Source of the DNA: a virus
IMG/VR virus record: IMGVR_UViG_3300006166_000003
Span: 1 to 33,215 of that record
Direction: 5' to 3' (one strand)
Length of the DNA: 33,215 nt
Shown here: in pieces, positions 7,676-16,135 of the stretch
Layout: each line of letters opens with the position of its first letter
Numbering within the stretch: the first letter of the stretch is position 1
Notes under the pieces: generated by a model
Database searches by the model: none
What the model saw: only the letters and a program-made list of their open reading frames with translations
Told to the model about the DNA's origin: nothing
Made by a program: the position numbers and the translations under genes

Positions 7676-8131
7676 TTATTTATCAAGTCTCTCGAAGCAA
7701 AATTCACCTTCCGACTCTTCCTTACCCCATCGAAACTTACCAGTCTCTAAATCATACCCAGTATCTATAGCACGATACTGTTTACCATTGAATCTTATTT
7801 TGGAGACCATCCTCGTGTTACCCTGGATGCATTCTCCATCAGTATTTCCATTCCACCAAATTCCATCCCAATTCCAAATGAAAGGACAGGACTCAACACC
7901 AGTAGTAATATTAGTAGTTTTAGTATAGATGACGTTTGCATCCATTTTCTCCCAATCGTACTGAATATAATTATATGGATCGTCTTCTCCCTTATACTTA
8001 TACCAAGACTTAGCTAATAGTATACCATAACTAGGTTCTGTTATTCGTATATCAATCTGAGGCCACTGTGAAGGATTAGAGAATGCTTGATTTCTATTCC
8101 TATAGTGACCTACTACCTCATTAAATAACAT
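7676..8131 (-). CDS. cpeT: CpeT-like phycobiliprotein lyase family protein
   Basis: A 151-residue protein matching the CpeT/CpcT pattern: HYRNRNQAFSNPSQWPQIDI near 9-28, DPY at 51-53, a central Cys82 followed by tryptophans (FIWNWDGIWW), CIQGNTRMVSKIRF at 101-113, the DTGYD motif at 123-127, and a terminal RWG...EGEF strand. Host CpeT/CpcT proteins help attach bilin chromophores to phycobiliproteins, and cpeT homologues are known auxiliary genes of marine cyanophages. Its start overlaps the end of the oxygenase by 11 bases, within a cassette run with cp12 under a late promoter. The phage protein's own activity is not shown by sequence. Confidence 0.8.
   Translation of the reverse strand: MLFNEVVGHYRNRNQAFSNPSQWPQIDIRITEPSYGILLAKSWYKYKGEDDPYNYIQYDWEKMDANVIYTKTTNITTGVESCPFIWNWDGIWWNGNTDGECIQGNTRMVSKIRFNGKQYRAIDTGYDLETGKFRWGKEESEGEFCFERLDK
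7677..7684 (-). promoter_or_regulatory. Late promoter variant (GATAAATA) before gp5
   Basis: GATAAATA on the minus strand, 21 bases before the gp5 ATG at 7656, overlapping the end of the CpeT-like gene. One mismatch to the TATAAATA consensus. Confidence 0.55.
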
Positions 8132-8765
8132 CGATATCTTTCCAACTGTGGGGATCTATAATAGCAAATTCATTATCATTCTTAACATCAGATGCTGTTA
8201 CTATTATATCATATGATATAGAGTATCGTGGTGTATTACCATGATATTCTTCTACCTCATGCTCTATGTTAGATGGGAATATGAATAGTCTACCCTCTTC
8301 AGGTACATACTGAGTATCACCATAACTAAGGTCATTCAATTCTTCAACATGTATAGGTAATCTATGTATGTTAGGTGAATAGAATTTAAGTTTACCACCA
8401 GTCAATGCACTACCTGTCTTAGGATAATATACTACAGATAATACTGAGTTTGGATGAGTATGTCTATTGATCTTACCACCCTTCTCTACCACCACAGGCC
8501 ATGCCTTTGATGCATATATTTTAATCTTATCTAGATCAACATTATAAGCATTGAGGTATTGTCTACAATGAAATGCTACCTGACTGTTTAACCAAGTGAA
8601 TCTCTCATCATCGAATAACAAATAGTCTCCATAGTTATCCCCAGAATAACTATTGCTTGACGCAGAAATCCCTCTCATATACTCAAGCATTTGATTCTTG
8701 GTATCTTGAGAGGGGTTTAGATCTTCATGATATATTGCGGTTGGAAACCATAAATCAATCGTCAT
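8121..8765 (-). CDS. 2OG-Fe(II) oxygenase family protein
   Basis: A 214-residue protein with the TIGR02466-like 2-oxoglutarate/Fe(II) dioxygenase layout. It has NRHTHPNSVLSVVYY (candidate metal ligands His102/His104), then FIFPSNIEHEV with the distal His169, and PRYSISYDI with Arg180 in the position that binds 2-oxoglutarate. The N-terminus (LWFPTAIYHEDL) is also typical. Such genes are numerous in T4-like cyanophages; substrates are unknown. It overlaps cp12 upstream and the CpeT-like gene downstream by 11 bases each. It is one of three members of this superfamily in the window. Confidence 0.8.
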   Translation of the reverse strand: MTIDLWFPTAIYHEDLNPSQDTKNQMLEYMRGISASSNSYSGDNYGDYLLFDDERFTWLNSQVAFHCRQYLNAYNVDLDKIKIYASKAWPVVVEKGGKINRHTHPNSVLSVVYYPKTGSALTGGKLKFYSPNIHRLPIHVEELNDLSYGDTQYVPEEGRLFIFPSNIEHEVEEYHGNTPRYSISYDIIVTASDVKNDNEFAIIDPHSWKDIDVI

Positions 8766-8982
8766 ACACTAGGCACTCGGGCTCATCTGGATGTTGGTCG
8801 CAGAATAATTCTAAAGCATTTGGATCGTGATGATCTCCTGCAACAATCTCGTCATGATGATGTTCTTCATAATCAATTAAGTCATGTAACTCTTCCTTAT
8901 AGTGCCTTCTAGCAGCAGGATTAAGAGTTGGATCATCAAGGAGCTCTTTATCGTGCTCAATGTGTTGCTCTATAGTTGTCAT
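8755..8982 (-). CDS. cp12: CP12, Calvin cycle inhibitor
   Basis: A 75-residue protein with an unmistakable CP12 C-terminus: DPNALELFCDQHPDEPECLV plus YDD, with the conserved cysteine pair at 61 and 70. CP12 forms a redox-controlled complex with GAPDH and phosphoribulokinase that shuts down the Calvin cycle; cyanophage copies are thought to favour the pentose phosphate pathway. The N-terminal cysteine pair and AWD-type motif of full-length host CP12 are missing; instead there is a charged helix and a His-rich stretch (EEHHHDEIVAGDHH). It is the first gene of a three-gene cassette, just downstream of a late promoter. Confidence 0.92.
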   Translation of the reverse strand: MTTIEQHIEHDKELLDDPTLNPAARRHYKEELHDLIDYEEHHHDEIVAGDHHDPNALELFCDQHPDEPECLVYDD

Positions 8983-9006
8983 GATTGTCTCTGTAGAGTG
9001 TATAGT

Positions 9007-9014
9007 TATTTATG
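9007..9014 (-). promoter_or_regulatory. Late promoter variant (CATAAATA) for the cp12 cassette
   Basis: CATAAATA on the minus strand, 24 bases before the cp12 ATG at 8982. It contains the TAA stop codon of gp27 (9010-9012), so promoter and stop share bases. Confidence 0.6.
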
Positions 9015-10554
9015 TTTCTTGTTTAGGAACTGAGTCTCTAACTAGGTATAACTTGGTAGTTAGACCTTTTTTCTGGTAGATATGTGTTAATCCCGCAATA
9101 ATATACTTACCACTGAACCTATAATCTAACAGAACCTCTTCGTCTTCCTCTGTTGAAGAAGGTATCTTTACATCAATGACATTCCCTGCTGTTAAAGCAG
9201 TATTGCCAGCAACGGTGAGGTTTAACTTAATTGCCTTGAATAGATTATACCTCGCTGCTGCATATTGTGCAACTGCAATGTTATCAATATTAGAGTTTGT
9301 TCCGTTCTCAACATTTGAATTACTACTCTGATTCTTCATACCAGGTAATGCCCTGATCTTCATCCTAGTAGGTTGTGACTTCTCAATGTCATAGAATTCT
9401 GGTATAAGGAATGGTGGTTGTGCTTGGTTACCCCTTGTAGCATCATTACCATCTACTACCTTATCTGCCTTAGCAAATACTTGCTGAAAGTTAAGTACCT
9501 TAAGAGCACTGATAGTACCACTAGGTGCTGATGATAATCCAGTACCTGATACCTTACCACCCTCACTGGTGACAGCATCTACAGATTCATTTGGTGCTGC
9601 TTCTTTCTTCTTACCTGATGTAGGTGTATAACTATCCTTCTGTGATGCCAGTGATATACCTATGGCAGCAGTCTTATAAGTACCCATCCTCATATTAGCG
9701 AGATGATTTGCCTTATCAGGGTAAGTTAGTGTCTCAATAGCATACCTCTTATCTGCTCCCTCTTGAGCACCCTGCACATAGGTGTATGTGTAGACACCAT
9801 TCCTAGTTGCTTCACCTTTAGCAATACTATCGATAGATCTAAAGTTAAACCCATTCCTATTTGACCAGAATAAGAATCCAGACTGTTTATTATCACCCTT
9901 ACTTGAAGCTAATCTAGTTACCTTATCTGATAGGTAATGAATAACATCACTAGGTTTCCAACTACATGCTACGAAAGTAACTTTGGAATGATTCTCAAAA
10001 TTATATTTGTTTGCCTTCTTACTACCCTTAGTCTTAAGGTAAGTATCACAGACATACTTTGGTATATTTTCTACATCCTTAGACTTCTCTCCTGGTCCAA
10101 GTGATTTGAATACCTTATTAGCTTCATCATGGTACATCTCTGGAGATACACAGTGTAAGATATACAACTGTCCTCTCTCAGTCTTAGATATACTACCAAT
10201 CTTATAGACAACCAACTCAACATCTAAGTGATCATTTCTTATAGCAGTACCAGTTACCATCTTAATGATAACCTTCTCACCACCCTGTAAATTCTTATTC
10301 CAGTCAATAGCATCTAAGATACTGATGTCACACCTTAAGAAGGAAGACTCGATAGATTCATGGTACTGGAATTCCAATACCATCTCAGTCATATCATATA
10401 ATGTCTTACCGTTTGCTGTCTCCAGTTGTAACTTCTGGATCTCAAAATCTCTAGCGTTATCAGCATTGAAAGTACCTCCACCTGGATTAGCACCATAGCT
10501 GATCCTCTGCCAGGCAGTCGCAATGCCATTAATGTATTCTACTACTTGTGACAT
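9010..10554 (-). CDS. gp27: Baseplate hub protein, gp27-like
   Basis: A 514-residue protein with features of the T4 gp27 hub family: an N-terminal beta domain (LEFQYHESIESSFLRCDISI near 63-82, GQLYILHCVSPEMYHDEANK near 127-146), a helical stretch with YVCDTYLKTKG, and a C-terminal barrel-like part (GNVIDVKIPSS, SGKYIIAGLTHIYQKKGLTT). In T4, gp27 forms the trimeric hub ring that carries gp5; gp5 follows here after the auxiliary cassette. Residues about 305-360 are a Ser/Gly-rich, likely flexible insert. The start directly follows the stop of the tape-measure-like gene. Some distance from T4 gp27 is expected, so the call also rests on position. Confidence 0.75.
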   Translation of the reverse strand: MSQVVEYINGIATAWQRISYGANPGGGTFNADNARDFEIQKLQLETANGKTLYDMTEMVLEFQYHESIESSFLRCDISILDAIDWNKNLQGGEKVIIKMVTGTAIRNDHLDVELVVYKIGSISKTERGQLYILHCVSPEMYHDEANKVFKSLGPGEKSKDVENIPKYVCDTYLKTKGSKKANKYNFENHSKVTFVACSWKPSDVIHYLSDKVTRLASSKGDNKQSGFLFWSNRNGFNFRSIDSIAKGEATRNGVYTYTYVQGAQEGADKRYAIETLTYPDKANHLANMRMGTYKTAAIGISLASQKDSYTPTSGKKKEAAPNESVDAVTSEGGKVSGTGLSSAPSGTISALKVLNFQQVFAKADKVVDGNDATRGNQAQPPFLIPEFYDIEKSQPTRMKIRALPGMKNQSSNSNVENGTNSNIDNIAVAQYAAARYNLFKAIKLNLTVAGNTALTAGNVIDVKIPSSTEEDEEVLLDYRFSGKYIIAGLTHIYQKKGLTTKLYLVRDSVPKQET

Positions 10555-12915
10555 TTACATAAACTCCACAGGGTCAGTCATAAACTCAGCAATGATGCCA
10601 TACTTAGGTTGTATATACTTATCAGCATCATGATGATCATTACCAGGAATAATGATAGGGTTATCTTGACTCATATCAGATCCAGTCATCTGTCCAGGTG
10701 CTGCATCATCTACAACTACAGTAGAGGCACTATCTTGGAGAGCATTCTGTAACTTCTCAAATTTCTGTTGTTGGAATCTCTGTTTTGCATCATCTATTAC
10801 CTGACCTGCCTTCTGTAACATACCAGATGCTTGATATATTGAATGACCTTGCTTATCAAAGTCAAAGAATCCACCCGTTGCCTGATCAGCAGCACCTGCT
10901 AACCATCTCATTATACCTTTAGGTTTATCATTCTTCGGTTTCTGAATCGCTTGCTTCTTCGGTACAGGTGGTTGTGGGGGTTTGGTAGCTTTAATAACTT
11001 TACCACCTTTAGCAAAACCTGCTGGTAATGCATAACCACCTCTCTTTGCCTGTTTTAATCTTCTACCCGTTAAACCTTTATCACTTCTGGTAGCAGGAGT
11101 ATCAAATGGTACTACGAATGCTCCACCCGCTGCCATCTTAGATCCAACCCACTCAGTGCCATGACCAATAAATGATGTTGACTTACCATCTAATGATACA
11201 GGATATCCTGACTGTGGACCACTGATCCATCCACCTTTGGCAAACAATCCACCTTTAGCGAAACCACCATCCTTAACATCCTTAGCTGTCATCCCTGCTG
11301 CTTTTGCTTCTTCAGGAGATACAGCTCCACCTGACTTATTAAAGTCTTCCATTACACCAGCAGGGTAATCATTACCCATCTTCATACCAAGTTGAATTGC
11401 TACCCTCTGTCTAGGTGACATCTTCTCACCAGGCTCATACCTTTCACCACCATATTTTGTATACCTTTCTTCTGACTTAGTACCTCCACCTCCATCTCCC
11501 TTCAACTCCTTAGTATCACCACCCGTGAAGAGTTTCAAGACAGCAGTTAATGCTTTCATTCCAAGGAATAGGGGCCAAAATAGTACCTTAAATCCTATAC
11601 CAATAATCTTACTGATGATCGGCATGTGAGGTTCTACTGCATCAAGAATCCCACTTAGGAATGTTCCAAGAGTAGTAAAGAACTCCTCCATTGGTTTCTT
11701 TATATCAGCTATAACAGTACCAAAGGTATCACCAATCATCTTAAAGAATCTACTGACTGGTTCTACTATAGGTTGTATCAATCCACCTACTGCATCACCA
11801 ATCTTACCACCTGCCATACCACCGATAGCACCACCTATGGCACCCATACCTGGTATACCAAGTGCTTTACCTGCCATGTCACCTAGTTTGGCACCCACTG
11901 CTTGACCACCAGCAGCACCGACACCAGTAGCTGCTGCCTCTACATTAGTAGCACCATCACCTTTCGCTGCCATGAATCCAGCAGCACCAGCACCCAGTCC
12001 CGTAGCAATCTTACCTCCTCTAGTTGAGAAGAAATTACCCTTACCACCTCTTGCCTTCTTAAGCTTATACTCTCTAAACTTCTGATCCTTACTCTGGAAT
12101 CCAAATAGTTTCCTAAGACCTCCTACTATACCTCCTATTACCTTCTTCGCACCATCAAGCATCAACTTAGGATTCTTAAGCAGTACAAATCCAGCAAATA
12201 TAGGTACCGCACCAGTAAGGAACTTGATTATACCAAAGAATCCCTTCAAACTAATAGGATTCTCTAGGAATGATACAAGACCATCAAGTGACATTCCACC
12301 TAGGAATGAAATTATATTAAATATAAACTTACCAATAGCAGCTAGGGTTAATCCTAACTTAGTAACTGCTTTAGGATTCTTTGCTATCCATTCAAATATC
12401 TTGAATTTGATCGCATCCATCAACAGACCGAACAATCCAAATATAGCAGCAAACAGACCACCACCTGTCTTCTTAGCTGCTCCAATAGCACCAGATATTA
12501 TACCTTCCTTCTTAGACTTAGCTTTCTCTGCCTTATCTTCTTTATTATTCCTTAACTGAAACTTCCTTCTCTTCTCTGTCAACTTATCTTTATTTAACTT
12601 CCTCTTCCTATCTTTCTTATCAGTGAGAGCCTCTTGTTTCTGTATCTTATCAGCACTCTTTACCTGACTTCTAATATTATCTCTCCAACTCTCTACTGTA
12701 TTCTGTGTGTTAGCAGCAATACTATTAAGAGTAGATCCTAATGAGTTTATACCATTAACAATTGACTTAAGTCCAGCACCAACACTCCTCTCAACCGTTG
12801 GTAACCTCTGAGCAGCAGTTAACGGTGTATATTTCGACTGAACACCAGTGACCCCTTTATAAGAGATCATCTTATACATGGATGCCTTTCTAACTTTAGC
12901 AGAAACTTTTGCCAT
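10555..12915 (-). CDS. Large tail protein, tape-measure-like (copy 2)
   Basis: A 786-residue protein with tape-measure-like composition: a lysine-rich coiled N-terminus (residues about 85-135, including NNKEDKAEKAKSKK), hydrophobic segments (about 138-260), a Gly/Ala-rich stretch near 300-370, and a C-terminal domain with repeated FAKGG motifs and a GGWISGPQSGYPVSL element. It shares several blocks in the same order with the 773-aa protein upstream (NKxEDKAEK, W-x-x-NP, LAAIGKF, a Gly-rich GAIGG region, IxPIxEP-x-x-(K/R)FF), so the two are paralogues. Placement before gp27 corresponds to the gp28/gp29 position of T4. Tape-measure function is inferred. Confidence 0.7.
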   Translation of the reverse strand: MAKVSAKVRKASMYKMISYKGVTGVQSKYTPLTAAQRLPTVERSVGAGLKSIVNGINSLGSTLNSIAANTQNTVESWRDNIRSQVKSADKIQKQEALTDKKDRKRKLNKDKLTEKRRKFQLRNNKEDKAEKAKSKKEGIISGAIGAAKKTGGGLFAAIFGLFGLLMDAIKFKIFEWIAKNPKAVTKLGLTLAAIGKFIFNIISFLGGMSLDGLVSFLENPISLKGFFGIIKFLTGAVPIFAGFVLLKNPKLMLDGAKKVIGGIVGGLRKLFGFQSKDQKFREYKLKKARGGKGNFFSTRGGKIATGLGAGAAGFMAAKGDGATNVEAAATGVGAAGGQAVGAKLGDMAGKALGIPGMGAIGGAIGGMAGGKIGDAVGGLIQPIVEPVSRFFKMIGDTFGTVIADIKKPMEEFFTTLGTFLSGILDAVEPHMPIISKIIGIGFKVLFWPLFLGMKALTAVLKLFTGGDTKELKGDGGGGTKSEERYTKYGGERYEPGEKMSPRQRVAIQLGMKMGNDYPAGVMEDFNKSGGAVSPEEAKAAGMTAKDVKDGGFAKGGLFAKGGWISGPQSGYPVSLDGKSTSFIGHGTEWVGSKMAAGGAFVVPFDTPATRSDKGLTGRRLKQAKRGGYALPAGFAKGGKVIKATKPPQPPVPKKQAIQKPKNDKPKGIMRWLAGAADQATGGFFDFDKQGHSIYQASGMLQKAGQVIDDAKQRFQQQKFEKLQNALQDSASTVVVDDAAPGQMTGSDMSQDNPIIIPGNDHHDADKYIQPKYGIIAEFMTDPVEFM

Positions 12916-12918
12916 CTA

Positions 12919-15240
12919 TTAACAGGTAAACATTGGACTTGGTACAGTGGTCACTGCCCGTGTTTTAGTACCAACTGCTACATTATTTATTACTGGTACA
13001 CGAGTCTTTAATACGACTGTCCTCGGTGGTAGCATGATGTCCTGAACACTTGCGTCTTTCTCCTTCTTCCAAGCAAACTTTGCATGTTGCTCTTGTTGCT
13101 TAGCTACCATTGCATTGATATCAGGTGTTTCACCACCCTGAGAGAATTGTGGTAACTTAATATTAGACATATCAATAGGACCACCCTTAGCAAAATCAGA
13201 TATCCAAGATTCACCTGGCTTAAGATTATGCCTCTTATTAAATGCCTTAATTCTTAGTGTCTGAAGTTCATCACTAATCTTTCGTGCTTTACTATCTTCA
13301 TATATCTGATATAAAATCTTCGGATCAATATGATCACCTGCGGTACCCTCAACAAGATCCTGAATCTTAGTTGTAGGTTTAACCAACTTCATTGCCTTCA
13401 GTTTCCCAAGGATATCATCATGATGTTTGAGTAGGATGTGATAATACATGAATCCTAGTATCTCATCCATCTCAGTCTCTTCAGCAAAGTGAACTAACTC
13501 ACCATTTTTTATTCTCTGCTCAGTCTTAGTCGTAAACTTAGTCCAAGAATATACAAATGTAGGTGGCTCTATATCTTCAGGACCAGTAACAATCTTCCTT
13601 ATTTTTCCTCCACCAGCATATCCCGATAATGGTTTCTTCTTAGCAGGTTTACCACTAATTACAATCATTTCACCACCATCACCAAAGGATTCAACCTTAT
13701 CCATCTTCACATCCTTACCAGGATCCTTACCTCTTATAATTTTCCATGCAAATCCTATAGGATTCCTCATAAAGGCAAATATATTCTTAGCAGCTTTAAT
13801 GATGAAACCTATAATACCTCCAATTATTTTAATTACACCACTTAATAACCATGTGATAGGTTTCATTATCCAACCTAACACCGAGAACATCACCTTACCG
13901 ATCTGACCAATAAACTTGAATAAGGTACCAAGAAACTCTGTTACACCTGTCTCTCCAGCAACATCCTTTACTAATTGGAATGCCATGCCAAAGAATTTCT
14001 GAATAGGTTCAAATATGGGTTTAATAACTGGTAAGAATGTCTTACCTACCCACTCACCTAAGAATCCACCTATAGCATTACCAACTATAGGTCCAAATGG
14101 TCCTAAGAATGGTGTCAATAGAGCAGATCCTATCATTCCACCTGCTGCCTGACCAAGACCTGCACCAACTGCTTCAGTCTTATCCTCACCCATAGCAAAA
14201 CCTGATGCTATACGAGTAAGACCACCAGCTACTGCAAGTCCCTTCTGCATACCACCAGGTTTCATCGCCTTCTTACCAAGATTCTTACCAGTCTGCAATC
14301 TGGTAGGATTATTATTTCTGGTATTAAACTGTTTACCTACCTTCCTTGCTTGTTTCTCATTACCTGCTGCTCTTAACTTCTTCTGCTGTCTCTCTACTGA
14401 CTTCTTCTGTGCCTTATATTCTTTCTCAGTGTATATCTTACCTGTCTCTGTATCCTTATAACCAAACTTACGCCATTGCTCGTTTCTTTCCCATGTCAAT
14501 TCCTTCATGGAAGTATCTCTAAAGAGATTCTTTACCTTTGTACCATCACTGAATAGTTTTAATGGGTTTAATAGATACCGCAGGGTCATAAACCCCGTGA
14601 ATAATTGTAATAATCCCGTTAGAGGTGCAAATGCTTTAGCAATACCTGTCTGACCACCAGCACCAAAGACATTAGTAATACCTTTGGCGTACATATTGAC
14701 ACCAAATCCTAAGATCTTAAATGCAAACTTACCTATAGCAGCAACTAACTTAAAGACCTTAGCTGCATTCTTCGCTTTCTCTGGATTAGACAACCATTTA
14801 AAGACTGCCATTGTAACGAAGATATCAAATATAGGGGATAAGAAATTCCCTATCATCTCAAAGAATCCCAAGGCTTTCTCTTTTGCCTTCTCCTTCATGG
14901 GATTTGCTTGTTTCTTCTTCGCTGGTCCCTTCTCTGCCTTATCCTCCTTCTTATTCCTCTGTTCAAACTTGAACATGTTTTTAAAACCTTTACCCCATTT
15001 CTGGAATATATTAAGGTCTCTCTTCTCTTCTGCCTTATCCTCGTCAACCTGTCTATTACTATCTACACGTAACCAATCTCTTTCAAACGTGATGAGTTTC
15101 TCTGTCTCTACCTGATTATGACTAATACTAGTTACTGTGACACCAGTACGATTGATACCCTTCCGAATCTGATTGAAAGTTCCAGAATAGGCACCATCTT
15201 CTTTGATGGGTTTGATTTTAACGTAACTCTTGATTGCCAT
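12919..15240 (-). CDS. Large tail protein, tape-measure-like (copy 1)
   Basis: A 773-residue protein with an N-terminal beta-rich start (MAIKSYVKIKPIKEDG), a Lys/Glu-rich coiled region with NKKEDKAEK near 95-103, several hydrophobic segments (VAAIGKFAFKILGFGVNMY and GVIKIIGGIIGFIIKA), a basic central part (QKKSVERQQKKLRAAGNEKQ) and Gly-rich membrane-like stretches. This mix is typical of tail tape measure proteins, which set tail length and enter the host envelope. It directly follows the predicted frameshifted chaperone-like pair, which is where tape measure genes lie in many tailed phages. It is paralogous to the next gene. Which of the two measures the tail cannot be told from sequence. 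Confidence 0.7.
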   Translation of the reverse strand: MAIKSYVKIKPIKEDGAYSGTFNQIRKGINRTGVTVTSISHNQVETEKLITFERDWLRVDSNRQVDEDKAEEKRDLNIFQKWGKGFKNMFKFEQRNKKEDKAEKGPAKKKQANPMKEKAKEKALGFFEMIGNFLSPIFDIFVTMAVFKWLSNPEKAKNAAKVFKLVAAIGKFAFKILGFGVNMYAKGITNVFGAGGQTGIAKAFAPLTGLLQLFTGFMTLRYLLNPLKLFSDGTKVKNLFRDTSMKELTWERNEQWRKFGYKDTETGKIYTEKEYKAQKKSVERQQKKLRAAGNEKQARKVGKQFNTRNNNPTRLQTGKNLGKKAMKPGGMQKGLAVAGGLTRIASGFAMGEDKTEAVGAGLGQAAGGMIGSALLTPFLGPFGPIVGNAIGGFLGEWVGKTFLPVIKPIFEPIQKFFGMAFQLVKDVAGETGVTEFLGTLFKFIGQIGKVMFSVLGWIMKPITWLLSGVIKIIGGIIGFIIKAAKNIFAFMRNPIGFAWKIIRGKDPGKDVKMDKVESFGDGGEMIVISGKPAKKKPLSGYAGGGKIRKIVTGPEDIEPPTFVYSWTKFTTKTEQRIKNGELVHFAEETEMDEILGFMYYHILLKHHDDILGKLKAMKLVKPTTKIQDLVEGTAGDHIDPKILYQIYEDSKARKISDELQTLRIKAFNKRHNLKPGESWISDFAKGGPIDMSNIKLPQFSQGGETPDINAMVAKQQEQHAKFAWKKEKDASVQDIMLPPRTVVLKTRVPVINNVAVGTKTRAVTTVPSPMFTC
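12984..12991 (-). promoter_or_regulatory. Possible late promoter variant (AATAAATA) before second tape-measure-like gene
   Basis: AATAAATA on the minus strand within the end of the 773-aa gene, 69 bases before the ATG at 12915. One mismatch to consensus; could be chance. Confidence 0.3.
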
Positions 15241-15425
15241 TAGAGAGCCATTTTGTTCTCATCTGCTTTTTGCCTTCTCTCTTCCTCTGCGATATGAGCA
15301 ATAAGAAGGTTCACGTATACATCACGTTCCCACGGTATCATGTCTTCCAACTCAGTTAGAGAGTATTTGTGATGTTGCATTAATGCGAAGTTAGTCTTGT
15401 AGTAATTCTCAAGACTGTCATGCAT
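15240..15425 (-). CDS. Small tail assembly chaperone-like ORF (gp51 position), likely expressed by frameshift
   Basis: A 61-residue, highly helical frame (LTELEDMIPWERDVYVNLLI then EEERRQKADENK). Its ATG at 15425 has no good Shine-Dalgarno. The frame is open upstream through the end of gp26: a -1 shift at the T-TTT-TTC site (15437-15443) enters it as Arg-Val-Ala-Leu then Met, giving a 298-residue gp26 fusion. The PWER-x-x-Y-V-x-x-LL pattern resembles small tail assembly chaperone segments placed before tape measure genes in other phages. T4 has gene 51 in this position, but that protein is far longer. Its stop overlaps the start of the tape-measure-like gene. Confidence 0.7.
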   Translation of the reverse strand: MHDSLENYYKTNFALMQHHKYSLTELEDMIPWERDVYVNLLIAHIAEEERRQKADENKMAL

Positions 15426-15443
15426 TAACGCTACTCGAAAAAA
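15377..15443 (-). promoter_or_regulatory. Predicted programmed -1 ribosomal frameshift signal
   Basis: Read on the minus strand: slippery heptamer T-TTT-TTC (15443-15437) in the correct gp26 phase, a 5-base spacer (15436-15432), then a two-part stem-loop. The outer stem is 10 bp: 15422-15431 (GCGTTAATGC) with 15377-15386 (GCATTAATGC), including one G-U. The inner stem is 7 bp: 15410-15416 (AGTCTTG) with 15393-15399 (CAAGACT), closing a 10-base loop. The gp26 stop (15431-15433) lies just after the slip site, and the -1 frame has no stop before the 61-aa ORF. All components of a canonical -1 frameshift site are visible; actual shifting is inferred. Confidence 0.75.
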
Positions 15444-16135
15444 CTTGCTAGTCCCTCCAGTACGAGATCACTCTCAACTTTTGTCTTAGGATTAGTTACC
15501 TTTAATGTGTATGCCAATTTAGGCATAGTTTCAAAGAATCCTTGAATTTTTGCAAACTGCTCTGCATTTAGGTCTTCAAGAAAATCTAATGCTTCCTTCT
15601 TGGTGAAAGAGTCATAGACTTCTTCTTGATCATATACCTGCTCAATACATCCTGCAGCTAATTCAAATACATCCTCTATATTAGGGTTATCAGAAAGATT
15701 CTGTTGAATGAATATATCCAATGAAGGATACTTCATAATCACACCAACATTCGCATCTAATTGAATCTTAGAGTCGTGTCCTTCTGGTATCTGCACATCT
15801 ACCTGACCAAGAGGTACCTGTACATCAACTTGAGTCTCATCATCATCTGGGCAAGTAACTTTAAATTCACTAACCTCACCAACAGCAACAGATCTAATTT
15901 TAAGGAAGATATATTCAATCTCGAAAGTAGCGAGATTCTCAACTTTAGTCTTCAGATTTGTACAGTTTTTAATTATGGTTTTCACTGCTTTGACCATCTG
16001 CTTGTTGTCTTGCGACTCCATAGCGAGATAGAGTAATTTCTCTTCCTTAACTAGAAAGGGTCTATATGATATTTGTGTGCCTGTGACAGGCAGAGTCGCT
16101 TCATACTCAGGTATGGCTAACTTAGGTAAAGGCAT
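15431..16135 (-). CDS. gp26: Baseplate hub assembly protein gp26-like / tail assembly chaperone
   Basis: A 234-residue protein with the organisation of the T4 gp26 baseplate family: MPLPKLAIPEYEATLPVTG, then YRPFLVKEEKLLYLAMES near 25-42, EIEYIFLKIRSVAVGEV, KVTCPDDD, and a helical acidic C-terminal half (EDVFELAAGCIEQVYD, KKEALDFLEDLNAEQF). T4 gp26 (208 aa) is needed for hub assembly. The stop codon follows a slippery TTTTTTC site backed by a stem-loop, so a fraction of product may be extended into the next ORF. Neighbours are the tube initiator upstream and tape-measure-like genes downstream. A TCTAAATA element lies just before the start. Confidence 0.8.
   Translation of the reverse strand: MPLPKLAIPEYEATLPVTGTQISYRPFLVKEEKLLYLAMESQDNKQMVKAVKTIIKNCTNLKTKVENLATFEIEYIFLKIRSVAVGEVSEFKVTCPDDDETQVDVQVPLGQVDVQIPEGHDSKIQLDANVGVIMKYPSLDIFIQQNLSDNPNIEDVFELAAGCIEQVYDQEEVYDSFTKKEALDFLEDLNAEQFAKIQGFFETMPKLAYTLKVTNPKTKVESDLVLEGLASFFE

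Noticed and set aside
14684-15115. 143-residue plus-strand open frame in the tape-measure-like region
   Set aside because: Its Phe/Leu/Ser-rich composition is the complement of Lys/Glu-rich coding; no start context.
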